Shown here piece by piece: positions 12,176 through 25,280 of a stretch of 64,000 nt of DNA; the first letter of the stretch is position 1, and each line of letters starts with the position of its first letter. Position numbers and translations under genes: made by a program. Origin of the DNA: Triplophysa rosa (Eukaryota > Chordata > Actinopteri > Cypriniformes > Nemacheilidae); NCBI RefSeq assembly GCF_024868665.1, contig NC_079906.1, positions 12,896,807 through 12,960,806 on the forward strand. Reading direction: 5' to 3'. Under the pieces are notes generated by a model, which did not search any database, had not been told where the DNA came from, and saw only the letters and a program-made list of their open reading frames with translations.

Positions 12176-15138
12176 TTCACTCAAATGACAAACATTCAGT
12201 CTGTGATCCTCAGATTTCATTTAGGACATTTGTAATTGTATCGTGTGTATGCCCTGTGTGTGCGTTTTAAGCATAAGCTGTGACACAGTGAAGCTTCAAC
12301 AATAATGAAGAAATATCAGTGATGGCAACTGACCTTGCTGTTTGTGTACTTGTGTGTGAGTGTGTTTAGATAAATGTCCTGAACCTTGTAAGAAGGTCAT
12401 AGAGCTTTGTATCGAATCTAATACTGATACTTTAAATACTTCAGACAGCCTCCAAACACTTGTATGTGTTTTAAGAAGGATTAAGGAGAAGGCAAAACAA
12501 AACATGATGTACAGTATGCATATTATATGTACAGCCAGGTGTAAACTTTTGAACATGATTATGATTATTAGTGTAATTAAATGGAATTTTAATTAATAAA
12601 TTGTTATAAATTAATTTAGTTTTATGTAAAATAACATTACACAATAGGCTATTAAGAATTGTCAAGTTTGGGTTATTTCTGGGTTATGTATATTTAACAT
12701 TTATTGAACTGAATTCTGTTTTGAAAACTACGGTAAACATCTGATTTATGTTAAATTGTTTGTTCAGTCCAAAATTAAAACACTTTGACCATGGCCGTCC
12801 CAGTCAAGTAAAGTAAACTGAAGAAGAGAAAACACTAACATTTGAAGGATTTTTAGATTATGTACGAAAGAATGATCCCTAACCTCTTCCCGGGTGTTCT
12901 CCAACCTCATCAGGAATTATTAAAATTACTTACTGCTGTTTTATTGGCAAATGGAGGTTGCAAAGTAGTATTGAACAATAACTGTGTCCTACAGATTTTA
13001 GATAAAACATTAATTTCAGAATGTGACTTTCCCCTCGCTTGAATGAAACATTATATTTTTGTGACTTTTTCCATAAAACATGAAAATTATAAAAAAATGC
13101 AGATGTATTCTTACAGCCCTATTTGCTCATATTTACCAAAGGTGTCAAAAATGTTGACCACCGCTTTATAGAAAAAGATGCAAGATTATAGAGAGCTTTA
13201 TAAGTCAAAATAAATATTTCTGGATGAGGTGAGCTGTTCCTATGGCTCATCTGGTGTTAGCAGTGCAAGTCATAGGTTTGAGATAAATTTTACAGCTTGC
13301 CAAATGCATAAATGATAACATATGTTATGATATGCATGGTTTAGGAAATGTTAACATATGTGTAACATATGCTATAAATAACAATTTCACCAGGTTTACA
13401 AAACCAAATGGGTTTAGTGGGGATATGCCAAAAATTTAAAATTAATCAGAGACTATAAATACAAGCACAAATGATTCTAAACCAGTTACCAAGATATGCG
13501 GCCTCCTATCAGTCTGTGTGTGTGTGTGTTACTGAGAGATGTGCTCTTTCTGCCTACTGTCTGATTGTCCAGATAGCTGTACCATCTCGTTTATAAGCTC
13601 CGTATGAGAAGACAGGAAACAGGGTCTGGCCAGGCGAGATATTCGCATTACAACTAGTCAAACTCTCTCCCAGAACCGAACTCCCACATGCTGTCTGCTC
13701 TGAATCCAGCTATCACACTTCCGCCCTCAAAATCATTCTGAAAACTCTTGTGCGCTTCCTTGGGAAGCTGGGTGACTGCTTACTGGGATCTCGACAGAGA
13801 GAAAGAGAAAATGAGTTCTTCCAAGATGAGAAGGATGGTAAGCTCATAAGTGGGCAGGTGGACATTGATGCAATCTTACATGAACTGCTATCCGAGGAAT
13901 GCTGGGCTGATGGAAGATTGTAGTGTTTGTGTGTAAATTTGGATTATATTGTTGTCTTCACAAGGACAATAAAAGTCAAATAGGTGATATTGTGGGGACC
14001 ACCCCACATCCCTTACAAGTTAAATGACATATTGAACACAATCTATAATTTTTAAAAATGCTTGAGGTGTGTGTGAGGGTTTGGTTTAAGATATTGCACA
14101 AAAAAAGAAGAAAAAAAGGAGGCTTCTCAAATAACTTCTTCTGACATCATGTTTGAAACAACGAGATGAAGTGTGAAGATGCCACTGTGCTTCTCCATTG
14201 CTCCAGTCGTCTGAATATGAACTGACGTTTACATGAGACACCTTCTGGAAAAAGCAGAAAGAATCAGGGGCTACAAGGTCATGTTTCCATGGCAACAGGA
14301 GCGTGAAGATGATAAGTATCCTCCTCTTCCTCCACTCAAATGCCAAACCTGTCCATCCTCATTAACCTCTGAGGTCTCGCTCCCTCTCTCTCCTCCTCTC
14401 TCTCACACTTACTTATAAGTGCATAGAGAACAACTGATGCCATGTCAGCAGTAAAAGATATGCAGTGGACTTGTGTTGATCTCAGCTATAATGCCTCCTC
14501 ATCCTCTGCACATAAACATACATTTAAAAAGTCACCCGCCAATCGAAGAAAGTGGTTTTGCGGAGAACCTGTGAGGCCAGATTTGGAGAGGAAAAAAGTA
14601 AGGGTGGTCCGTCATAACAGAAAGCTAGCTGAAGAAGAACATTACAGGAGATAACTCGTCCCCAGGCTGAGACGAGTTCTGGATGGCCAGTTTAGATTGG
14701 GATTTTATTAATGGCACAAACTCCTTTGTGCTTTTAAAACCAAGGCGTCGGGACTAATTCAAAGTCAGAATAACACGAGGATTATCTCTACTCTTTGGAG
14801 CGTGTCATATTTTAAAATTGCTGGACTGTCACAGGTGTTAAGAGTGGTGGGCTCTGTCTCTCGGCTGTATTGTTCTGTCCATTTAAGATCTTTAACTCAG
14901 GTGCGTAAAGCACATGAGTAATCTGTACTTTTATTAAGGAATGCTTTACTGGCAGAATAAAAAATAGTTAACTTTATTTAACTATACATATTTTTTTCAA
15001 TTAATATTTAAAAAATATGTTATTAATAAGTAAAAATCAACCAAGAGCCAGTTTTTGTCCAAACATGCCAAGATTTTTATGGGTCACAAAATGACATCTA
15101 ATCAAAAGGGATATAATGTTTTTAGATATAATATAGGG
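12176..15138. other. No gene confirmed; one Met-less open frame
   Basis: AT-rich DNA. A 108-codon open frame without a Met start (13597-13923) contains a gatg|gtaagc donor-like site at about 13840; I do not recognise the product. A short GT tract lies at 13516-13529. The sequence near 13985 (attgtggggacc) resembles one edge of the GT-flanked repeat found whole at 54.8 kb. Confidence 0.35.
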
Positions 15139-15436
15139 ATAAAAAAAAATCATAAAAATGAAAATTCCCTCTTGCATTTCAAACCTATATGACTTTCTTT
15201 CTTCCGCAGAACACAAAATATATTTTGAAGAATCTTGGTAACCGAACAATGGCGGTGCCCATTGAGTTGCATTGCTTTTGTGTCAAAGTCAATGGGTACA
15301 GCCGTTGTTTGGTTATCAACATTCCTAAAATTTCTTCTTTTGTGTTCTGCAGCAGAAAGAAAGTCAAAGAGGTTTAAAATGACAAGGAGTGTAAATGATG
15401 AAAGAATATTCATTTTTGGATGAACTAACCCTTTAA
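15139..15436. mobile_element. Palindromic MITE, family A copy 2 (divergent)
   Basis: The right end reads ggatgaactaacccttta, typical of the TTAA family. The interior from about 15190 to 15365 is a strong imperfect palindrome: gactttctttcttccgcag on the left pairs with the reverse complement of ctgcagcagaaagaaagtc on the right. As a result open frames on both strands begin with nearly the same peptide (MTFFLPQNTK and MTFFLLQNTK); they are artefacts of the symmetry. Non-coding. Confidence 0.75.
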
Positions 15437-15447
15437 TGCCTATTTCT

Positions 15448-16006
15448 TGTCAAGATAGGTGAGGAAGAACCCAATTGCAGGCAGGGATGAAGGGGTTAAC
15501 ACGGAATACTTTAATACAAACAAAGAACAAAACAAAAACCCACGAGGGGGTAACGAGGACCAGACTAATATATATACATAAACTCAAACCAAAAACTTTC
15601 CACGAGGGGAACACAAAAACAGCAGGACAAGGATAAACTAAAACTCACACGACACAACGTCTCACAGACAGGCAAGGTAATCCAATGGAACACAGACCGC
15701 AACCAAAGACACCATATGCAAGGAACATCATACACAATGACCGAGCATCAAGACAATGAAACATGAGGGCATTTTAAAGGGGAACGAACAAAGGAAGATA
15801 ACAAGGGGCAGGTGAGAAACATAAGACACGGCAGGGAAGCAATACATGAAACGAGAGGGGCGGGGCCAATGACAAGACACACGAGAAAACACATGGAGTG
15901 TCAAAAGATAAACACCCCATGGTTTTCTCACACAAAACATAAGGCTTTGCCACGACTCTGCCACAAGACCAAGAAATCCATGACAAGATAAAGCAGAGTC
16001 GTGACA
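15448..16006 (-). mobile_element. Solo LTR (Ty3/gypsy-type) with 6-bp target duplication
   Basis: The 559-bp segment begins tgtcaagatagg and ends gtcgtgaca, so both edges carry the TGT...ACA ends of an LTR. The hexamer atttct flanks it on both sides (15442-15447 and 16007-16012). Read on the minus strand it contains a pyrimidine-rich body and, near its end, an attaaag signal that could serve polyadenylation. It shares many blocks with 20497-21110, for example cccacgagggggtaacga and ggaagcaatacatgaaacg. No internal retrotransposon sequence adjoins it, which fits deletion by recombination between LTRs. The superfamily is inferred from its general look and is not proven. Confidence 0.75.
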
Positions 16007-16012
16007 ATTTCT

Positions 16013-18321
16013 AGTACGAAATAAGGATTGTAGTCATTGAATATAGTTATATTTAAAGCTAACTTAAATTTCTTTCAGATCTTGCAAGCTTGTCTAAAAC
16101 ATGTTGCCTTTGGAGGTATCTTCGTACAAAATACTGCTGTGAAGTTATTGGCTGGACAGTGAGACACCTGCCTTAGGTTTTAAACCCAGCCTGAGATTTT
16201 TAGACCCTGCTGTTAAAAGAAAGAAAGGTATAAATCATATCTTAAGAAAAGCGAAAGAATCACAAGGAAAAGGGTTAAAGGCTACTACAGGGAGACACAA
16301 ATAGAGACAAGTATGCGACACATTCATTTATAATGGCAATTACAAGTGTCATTTCTGTTGTTACACCTTTTCTTTCTTTGGTGAAAGGGTAAGTTGTGAA
16401 CATGACAGATCTGATGTCATAACCGTGCACTAATAAAGATTCAGTACAATATATGTCCCATATTTTCATAACAGACCATCTATATTACCCAGCATCCATT
16501 GCACCACACAACCGCACCAAACATCACCCTGCAGTGCTCACTGATTAGAGTGCTTGTTCTTTGCCGCTGTTTCACACTAATAATAGACTGGTCTTGAAAA
16601 ATTAATAAGGCTGTCTCTCCTACTTTCTCTCTTACACACACAAACCCTCAGACACACACTCTTGTTGTCTGCGCTTCAGTGGGGCATGAAATAAGTGACT
16701 AAGCACTGACCCATGCGATTATAGGAGAGGGAGAGGGGTTCGGGGATCTCCTATTTTTAAAATGATTGATTTGGACGGGCCCATTTTTCTTTCACTGAGA
16801 TTAATTTGCCTCCAGGTTCTACAGCTGCAGGCTACTGCGGTTAGAAAACACGTACAGCGTCAGAGCAGGTGGGGGGTTAACACGAGCGGTCTCAGTCTTT
16901 CAGTCACAGCGGTGGAACAAGCGCAGAACTGTTTATAGACCCCGTGAAATCAAAATTAAAAGAGGGTTGGGGCTTTGAGCGCATTTCTATTAGATTTGAG
17001 GAATTTTGCATGCTAGAGTACACCTAGATTTTTAGTTTTTCCTTTTAAAATGTAAGTTTTTCTCCACAGTGAAAACAGACTAAAACGGTTGATGACTCAT
17101 CATGCACTACACAAATGTTTGTCCATTCAAATACCACACTGCTACTGATAAACATGTACAGTAACAAACTATTTTAGACTGTGATATAACTAAAGCCTAA
17201 GTTTAGCTTTACTATATTTGAATCTGTTATAATAACCCACTAGGGCTGTTCACTGTACAGGCAATCAAAATAAGCTTTTAGAGAGCTTTGCTTGTAATCA
17301 ACACAAGAGGGGATTCAAGTTCCCAAAAGCAGAGAGAGCACGACAGATGGAATAAGAGTACAGAAATAGGATTTTCGTCTAGTAGGCTACAGATGTATTT
17401 AGGTGCATCCTCAGTTGGGTGTAAAGTCTATGTAAAATGAAAAGACTCACTCTCCCTCTCACTGCAGTATAGAAGACTGCTGAAAGGTTTGTGTTTCCGT
17501 GGGCATGTGCATTGTTTTTTACAGTATCCACCCTTTTCGCAACGTGCAAAATGACCCATTATGCCTTGCGTATGCGCATAGGGCTGATGCTTAAGACTTC
17601 CGGTTCGCCGCTTGATCCCATTAGTTAGGCATTACCGAGTTAGCTTGAAAGCTTTTAAACTGACGTTATAATACTTTAATGTAATTTAAAACAGCATAAT
17701 GTCAAAGAGCCGTGTCTAATTTATTTCACAGGGGTCACACGGACAGGAGTTTTTAACCTAAACAGTAAAAAACAACTTTGTTTCTCACCATAAAAAGTTG
17801 GGCAGCGACATCTACTGGGATGATGACATTGAACTCCAGCCAGCAGGCAATTTGACGTCTTATGTATGTAGACGGCAAGGCGCTTTAAATTTATAAAAAC
17901 ACTAAGCAGCGTTAACATTGTTAACGTTAACAAATAAATTATTATATGTCACTTAGCCCTGGATGTATGCTTCATGTGTTAATAGTGATGTACTATGCAA
18001 TAACAATAAAGTAAATAACGAAGTAAACAATATGTTGTGATGTTTTTGAGAGGTGCAGAATGCAGTAGTCAGAGCTAAGACCGTGTTGTCTTTAAATGTT
18101 ATTTACTTTACGCTCTTGTTGTGTCACGTGGTAACACTCGTTCGTAAGGTTTTCTGAGCTTTCTGTTGCTGTTGTTACAGCACTTTTCCGCAAAAATTCT
18201 CAGAGAAACTTTATTTTTAACCATTAACAGAAATGTCCTCTAACATAGTAACAAATACAAAACGGAAGTGCGGAGCATAAAACAGGAAGTCACTCGCGGT
18301 AATGGCGCCCTCCAAGGAGAC
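16013..18321. other. No gene seen
   Basis: Non-coding. The stretch 17520-17640 and the stretch 18230-18310 are relatively GC-rich with several CpG sites and an acttccggtt / aacggaagtg pair in opposite orientation. They could be outer parts of an old element split by the 18.3-24.9 kb insertion; this is only a suggestion. Confidence 0.3.
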
Positions 18322-20496
18322 GGTATTGAGTCCCCCCTCGAATTCGGTCCCCTTTAGGACCCAGAGTGATTCGGCTGAAAGAACATCTATTTGGGTACTC
18401 TTCTAGCGCCTGATTGCAATATTCTTACAAAATTACATTACGATTCGGTTCACTAGAACTTTGCTAAAATTACCATTAACGTATTTTACATTAAGTGCTT
18501 GCTATGCTAGTATGTATATGAGGCTATATGTAGTGAAATCAAACAAATCTCGTTCTTACTGTTTTAGTTAGCTTACTATCAACTATAGCATAGAACTACG
18601 TGGTTAGCTAGCGCTAGCACTTGCCATAAATTCACAAAAAAAGCACAACAATTGGCAATGTTTTACATAAGCGTTATTGTCCAGATATTTTGGTAGATTT
18701 TTTATATTGTTGTAATTGATGCCGTTTTTATTATTTACTGTTGTTTTTGTTGTTGTTTAGTTAAGCAAGTGTCGTTTAATTTAGCAAGAACTAACGCCAG
18801 TAATCAACTTACATATTAATATGTAACTAGAAAATAAGTATTAATTATATATGTAAGATTTAAAAAAATAAATAGATAAAAACGGTAACTGGAAGTGTTT
18901 CTGGAACAGTGTTTACATATTACAAAGAGGTCTTAGTATGACAATATTTTGTCGGTTTTTTCTGTTTTAAAACAATTTTGTATAAGACCATTTTAATATT
19001 ATTGTATTATATACTGTACAAATTTTACTGTGTGTTTTGGTCTAAAATTAGATATAAATGTCTGTAACAAAACGTACTGTCACAGCAATCTTATCTTCAG
19101 TTTTGTTTAGTATATTTAGAGAAACACATTATGTGTTAGGCATTGTTGTGCAGTTAATTATAGTTAAGACAAACATTGTTATATTTTCAGTAATTCATAT
19201 TGTTATAATTATGGTGTTAATTATAATTATGTGGTCAATATTTCAAGCATGTTGTTTGTGCACTTATTGTATGATGTTAAATACATTACAGTTAAAACAC
19301 TGGCATTAATTCATTATTAAATACAGTATGTTACTTCAATTTGTCACAACAGTAAGAAATACAAAAGTAACTGTTTAGTACAGCGTGACTGGTACTAAAT
19401 TAATTAAGAGATATTACATTTTTACACAAAATCTAAAGCATCATGGACACTATAATTGTAAGAAATTTACAGAGCTTTTCACAATGCATAACATTTTAAA
19501 GTATTGTTACAGAAACACTATACTATACTGTCTATATTGTCAAGTCTCCACTTTTGCAACATTTGTTCAAATACATTCTGTTTTAGTCTTCATGAACACA
19601 TTAAGCAAGCCAAATGCAAGAATTGACAAGTAAAGAAAACTCCATAAGATTTAGGTAGTTGAGAAAAATTCATAGAAGAAACCAGGCTACACTGGCTCCA
19701 TCCATTCGTCCTATCAGTGGGGCCAACCGGGAAGACTCCTTATGCTCCAGATGAATATATACATACCTGGATCCATTGTCCTGTAGTTTGAAAATTACAA
19801 TGGAAAAGCATTTTACTTGCATTAGCTTTTCAGGCTGTTTATAATGATGAGAACATATTTAACACATAGGCCTACCTCTTGTATGTCAAGTGCTGAATAG
19901 CATATGCTGACAAAGATGACGCGTGGTACCTACTCAGGTGCCACAGATCATCTGTCAGCAATGCCTCTGTTTGGAGATATGTCCACTTCTCCCTCACCTC
20001 CATTTCTGCTATCTAATGCAAAAATGTTATTTCAGTAAATTATTTAATATACAAGATAAAAAGGTAAAAAACATTAATTTACTGGTACTGAAACTTACTG
20101 TACAAACCAAAACTGCAGTTGTTGAAGTCTGTCTGCAATCCATTGTGCTGGGTAGTCGACAGTCCACTTATTCAAGTCCCAGGTATTCCTGAATGCATCC
20201 CTTATTGTAAAAATACTTCATCTTTAATAAACGTTTACATAGAAAAGTGTTGGGGAGACACTGTACGGGTCAGCAGGTGTTGCTATAGTTTAACACTACA
20301 GTATTTCCCTGGGGGGAAATGTGGTGTAGATAGTACTGTACTATGACATTAAAAAAAAATCAAGTGAGTTTTGATTATACTTTATTGTTACTGTCTTTTA
20401 TGTAAATTTCATATTCATAAATAGATATTGAGCCCTTGTTTATTACATTTTGTTTAAACCACTAAACAAAGCTTTAAAAAAACTTGTTCCAGTAAA

Positions 20497-21110
20497 TGTG
20501 ACACGGATGGTGTGGAGTGGTGGAAGAACCCAGATGCAGGCAGCGGTAATGAAGGGGTTAACAAGACTTTTAATTACAAACAATGAACAAACAAAAAACC
20601 CACGAGGGGGTAACGAAGACCAGACTAATATAAAAACTGAAACAAAACACTTCCCTCGATGGGGCAAAAATAAACTAAAAACAAGACACAACGTCAAGGC
20701 AGAACAAAAATGAAAAAATGAATAACTTACACGAACTAAGACACGACTGAGACAAGAACATCCAAGGGCAAGGTAATTCACTGGGAGAGCATGACACGCA
20801 AGCATACAGCACAAAGACAAAGCACAGGTACATACACATGCAACGCAAGAGCACAGGACAATGAAACAAGAGGGCATTAAATAGGGTAAGACAAACGAGG
20901 GATAATGACACAGGGCAGGAGGGAAACATTAGACACGGCAGGGAAGCAATACATGAAACGAGAGGGGCGAGGCCAATGACAAGACACGAGAAAACACATG
21001 AGAAGTAAAAAACATAAACATCTAAGGCTTTCTCACATAAAACCTAAGGGCTCTGTCCCGATCCTGCCACACGAATAGGAATTCATAAACAAGAAGGTAG
21101 GACCGTGACA
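20497..21110 (-). mobile_element. Solo LTR, same family as 15448-16006
   Basis: The 614-bp segment begins tgtgacacgg and ends ccgtgaca. It shares ordered blocks with the LTR at 15448, including aaggggttaaca, acgagggggtaacga, gaccagactaatata and ggcagggaagcaatacatg. The target duplication is not clear (only aaa matches), so this copy may be older or the boundary slightly different. It lies inside the 18.3-24.9 kb element and must have inserted after that element, if the element is real. An open frame on the minus strand (20443-20877) is a by-product of low stop density and not a gene. Confidence 0.7.
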
Positions 21111-21292
21111 AAATGTTATCTTGGAAATTGAACAATTCTACAAACAAACTATATGTTCCCACTATTATATGCATGTTTCTTATTATTTTTCCTTTTAATG
21201 GTGGATGGCAACTTACTAAATGCATGTTTTTGTGTTATTGGTTGCAAAAAATAAATAAATTATTGGATGCAAATAAAACAAAAACACATAGC

Positions 21293-21930
21293 AATTCGGT
21301 CTCCCCTAAGGACCCCAAGAAATGAGACCGTTGCGGTGCCTGTCCGCAAAACGCGACAGAGGCAGTTTTCCCACAAATTAAAGACACACAAATGATAGAT
21401 ATGTACGCAAAAAAATATTGTTATAGTGCTTCGATTTGTTTGGTGCAACACAAGTCAGGTTATACCCATTTCACGCACGCTGGCGGTGCAATGGCTGCCC
21501 TCAGGGTGGGAGAGAGAGAGAGAGAGCGATGATTAACGCATTGAGATGATTTTCCTATTAAATGTCTTTATGCTAAAACATTCATTCCTTGCCAAATTAA
21601 TGGGTAAACTTGATATCCCTTTCCAAATTAATAAACGGTATACCTGATATATCGCATATTGGTTGAGTTGTAACTTTGGTGGAGAATCGGTCCCCCTAAG
21701 GACCCCAAAGAAGGAGACCGTCGGTGTGCTTGTCCGCAAAACGCGACCATGGCAGTTTTTCCACGAATTAAAGAAACTAAGATGATAGAAATGTACACCA
21801 GAAATATTGTTATAGTGTTTTGATTTGTTTGGTGCAACACAAGTCAGTTTTTTACCTGTTTCACGGACCCTGGCGGTGCAAGCTGATTAACGCACTGAAA
21901 TGATTTTCCTATTACATTTCCATATATAAC
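21293..21930. repeat. Two-unit direct repeat with terminal-like motif
   Basis: Unit 1 (about 21293-21567) and unit 2 (about 21685-21926) share ordered blocks: ctaaggaccccaa, ttgtccgcaaaacgcgac or near equivalent, atattgttatagtg, gatttgtttggtgcaacac and gatgattttcctatta or close variants. The period is about 392 bp. Each unit opens with a cggtc-cccctaaggacccc motif close to the 18.3-24.9 kb terminus. Unit 1 has an added GA-rich stretch near 21510-21526. Confidence 0.8.
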
Positions 21931-24908
21931 ACATGTAAAATTATTTTTGTTTATCGCAACTGAATTTTTAAGATGAAATACGTTGTTAATTTTTTATTCT
22001 TTATACATAAATGCAAATACTTACGTAATAATTCTCTATTGTCATTTTTTAGTTGAGTTAGATTCTGTTTGTAGCTTAACCAACAATTGTTTTTTAAATG
22101 ATCAGACATAAAATGTCTAACACTGTCAGCTTTGTTCAACATTATATATTCCTCTGGCATTTTTATTTATTCTACTTTATTATTATTAGCCTATTATTAT
22201 TATTATTTGTACATTCTTTTTACTGTTGTTCTGTGTTCATGCAGTTCTGTAAGTTGATTCCAGCATTAATAAATTACTATTTATTAATATAAATAACTAA
22301 ATAACTATTTTCGCTTTATAACTGTTATTTCAAGACTTGCGAGGATAGTCATTATAAATTTAATATTACAATATAACGTACTGTTATAAATATTAGATGT
22401 TTCACAGCTGATCTGTTTCAGTATATATTCCTCACCTGTTGCAATAAACAATAATTCAGCTCTATAGCGTATTTTAGGTTTACAGCATGTTTTGGGGTTT
22501 TCATATAGTGTATTTCGGGGAAACTATGAGTTTAACCACAGTAACATACGTATAATTAATTGTGATTAACCATTAATTATTTTATACACTTTACCTGATG
22601 CAGCAGAGTAACAGCGACAAACTAAATACACTCGTCCCGCGAGTGATCAGCAGATCGTATATCAACTCTAAGACATATTACTTTCCTGGCCTTGGAAAAA
22701 CAATATTCTTACTGTAGTACAGCACCACTTCAGAAATCTTAACGAAATCAAGCAGTTTAAGTGACCTTGATATGTGATAAATAAACAGAAACAATTCGAG
22801 CGTGGATACACATGCGGTTTATTTATCTACACTACGGGGGAACTAAAACCAACTACTAACAAAGACCAAACATTAACAAACAAACATAAAAACGTAAAAC
22901 AGTAGAGAATGAAAGAAATAGATAAAGCAAAGAAAATGGCAGTATTAAATCAGCTATTCACATCTGCACGAACCATCAAGGACAAATCTCCTTATTTAAA
23001 AGGGGCAAAGCTTATACGCAACTGGTTAGCAATAGTTCAGATACTTGCATTGGCTTCTTTGTTTCTCGGGACACGTGCTGGCGCGCGTATCAAAGGGTCC
23101 TGATGTGTTCAGAGCAGGCCGTGAGTCCGTTGATTTAGCTGAAGCAAAACTGCCGTTAGAAGCTGTCTCTGAGGAGAGGCAGGTCTCGAGGGGTTGACAG
23201 AAGACGAGCAAGCGAACGCGCAGGAGCGCGAACGCACACAAGCGAACGAACATACACAAAAGAGCAAGCTTTCCTGCGTGTTCAGATGTTTTAACACAGA
23301 GGGCGTCACGCCCCTCCAAAGTGGGCGATCCAATGTGATGAGATAGTTTTGGACGCGAAAACATGTTTCTTTGTCCGGCACACTAACTCATTTGCATTTA
23401 TGGTCGCCTGGTAGTTTGGAGCAGGAATAGACTTCGAATAGAATAAAATGAGTATGGTATAAAATACATTACTGTGCTATACACCATATTCTAAGAAATG
23501 AAAAGGGAAACACGTAGATATGAAATGATATGAAGGGGTTACAATTACATTGACGTGTAGTTTGGACAAGAATGTAAGTATACACAGAATACCACTAAGC
23601 ACATATGCCTTTGAGGTTATAGGTGAAGGAGAATAACATAGAGGCAAGCATACAATGTGGAGATTCATGTGTATACACTTTAAACCAGTCTTTTGTGGCT
23701 AAGGAAAGAGACATTCTTTTGGAAGAATTTGAGGCTCTCAGTCCCTGGGGGCCACATGGCTTTTCTCACTTTGGTGAACAGTCCTGTCCTCCCCCAAGAA
23801 CCTCCTTTGAAGTCTAGGGGAGAGTATCCGAATCTGTCCTGGTTTAGATGAAGGTGTTGAGAATAGGACATTTGGCCAGACTTGTTGGTGCCTGGTCGTA
23901 GTGCTGCTGAGAGGTTACTGTGTTTTACGATCACAGATGGTAAACTTTGATTCGACCATACCCTACACATATTTATATTAGAGCTTAATATATTGTTTGT
24001 TTGTGATTTTTTTACCTATGTGTGAGCTATATGAATGAAATAAACAATTAATAGTTAATACATAATACAGCAATTATTCCATTGGCACATGGACTGAAGT
24101 TATTTAAACAACATTAATACAAGATGGCTTTTGAAAATGTTTATGAAAAACAGAAGGTTTCCAAAGAATTTGACTTATTTCAAAGTCACATTGTAAAAAA
24201 CTATATTAAATATACATATATATATTTATATTTATGCTATTATAGGCCTACCTCTTCATTTAAAAAAAGATAGGATAGGAGAGCAAACCAAATAGAGTGT
24301 TTATTTTAAATAAAAGATTAAAGATGCCATTTAAGTTTAAGAACACCGATCATATCAAAATCTATAGCTTTTAGGCCACATTCTTCATTGTCTTTTATTT
24401 TCTTATTTTTTAACATTTATTTTATTAATTGTTTTAATCTTACTTGTTGAAATTGGTAAGGGAAAACCAGGGTAAATTAACCTTGAAATACTTGAAATTT
24501 TTTAAATACTCAAATGTCCCTCTGCAACCAGAGACTTTAAATTGTTCAAATATCATCATCTAATATTAATTCTATATTAAAATAATAATACACTATTATT
24601 GCTATTACAACAATAAAAATGTCAAAAGTGTTTTTTAAAAGCACAAACACTGGCGTGTCTTCTACGTCAAGCTTCAATAAAATGCTTAAGTACTATTTTA
24701 ACAAATTTTGCTCTTTTTCTTTTTGCTCATTCTCTTTTTTGCAAGCTTTTAGTATGTACAGAGGTTTAGCTAGCTCTGGAACAAGCTAACCTAGCTTCGG
24801 ATCATTCATATAAAAAGATATCCCAATAACATTTTTTTGATCAGGCATTTAAACTAGCTACCAATCGGGGTCCTAAAGGGGACCGAATTCGATGGGGGAC
24901 TCGATACC

Positions 24909-25280
24909 TCATGACAACGTCAAGAAAAAGGTAGATAAATGAAACAAACAAAATAATTTTCCCACAACATGACAGAACGGCACCAACAGAGATTAAGTAT
25001 GCTGCATTTTAAGTTGGTCAAAACAATATCTTCTTGGCGATTATGAACTGGTCAGGTTTCCACAAGAAAATGAAAACAACGGACTGTCAATGCAAATTTG
25101 TTTAAAATATGTTTTTGGTTTAGAGGTTATAAATGCCACAAAATGAAGACTTTTGATGACATTCTGTACAATGACATTTGTGTTTAAGGTACAATTCTTC
25201 AGCTACCACTGAGACCATTTCTAATTTAAATTGAATAACAGGACTATTCTTCTTATAGTTGTATTGCATTTAATGATATG
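24909..25280. other. No gene seen
   Basis: AT-rich spacer between the large TIR element and the next MITE, with no motif recognised. Confidence 0.4.

Larger units (their letters stand above)
18322..24908. mobile_element. Large (6.6 kb) TIR-bounded element of unknown family
   Basis: The left end reads ggtattgagtccccc, then tcgaattcggtccccttt and aggaccc. The reverse complement of the right end (24866-24908) reads ggtatcgagtccccc followed by the same two blocks, about 39 of 41 bases identical. No 8-bp flanking duplication is visible; a TA at 18324-18325 and 24905-24906 is possible. The interior contains a solo LTR (20497-21110) and a two-unit repeat (21293-21930) whose units start with cggtc(t)cccctaaggacccc, similar to the termini. 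I found no intact transposase; short minus-strand open stretches at 19680-20190 are unrecognised. About 22620-23380 is CpG-richer. It could be a decayed autonomous element, a non-autonomous one, or two related elements with the DNA between them. Confidence 0.6.

Noticed and set aside
13597..13923. 108-codon open frame without Met and with an internal donor-like gtaagc site
   Set aside because: No domain recognised, no supporting acceptor defined, and stop-free runs of this length are expected by chance in 64 kb and six frames.
19058..19309. 83-codon hydrophobic open frame (Ile/Val rich)
   Set aside because: Composition reflects AT-rich DNA; no signal, no motif, no context.
19680..20190. Minus-strand open stretches that might be transposase exons of the large TIR element
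   Set aside because: Splice phases do not join into one frame, and I could not recognise any transposase motif in the peptides.
21293..21930. CRISPR array
   Set aside because: Only two units, 392-bp period, eukaryotic transposon context.
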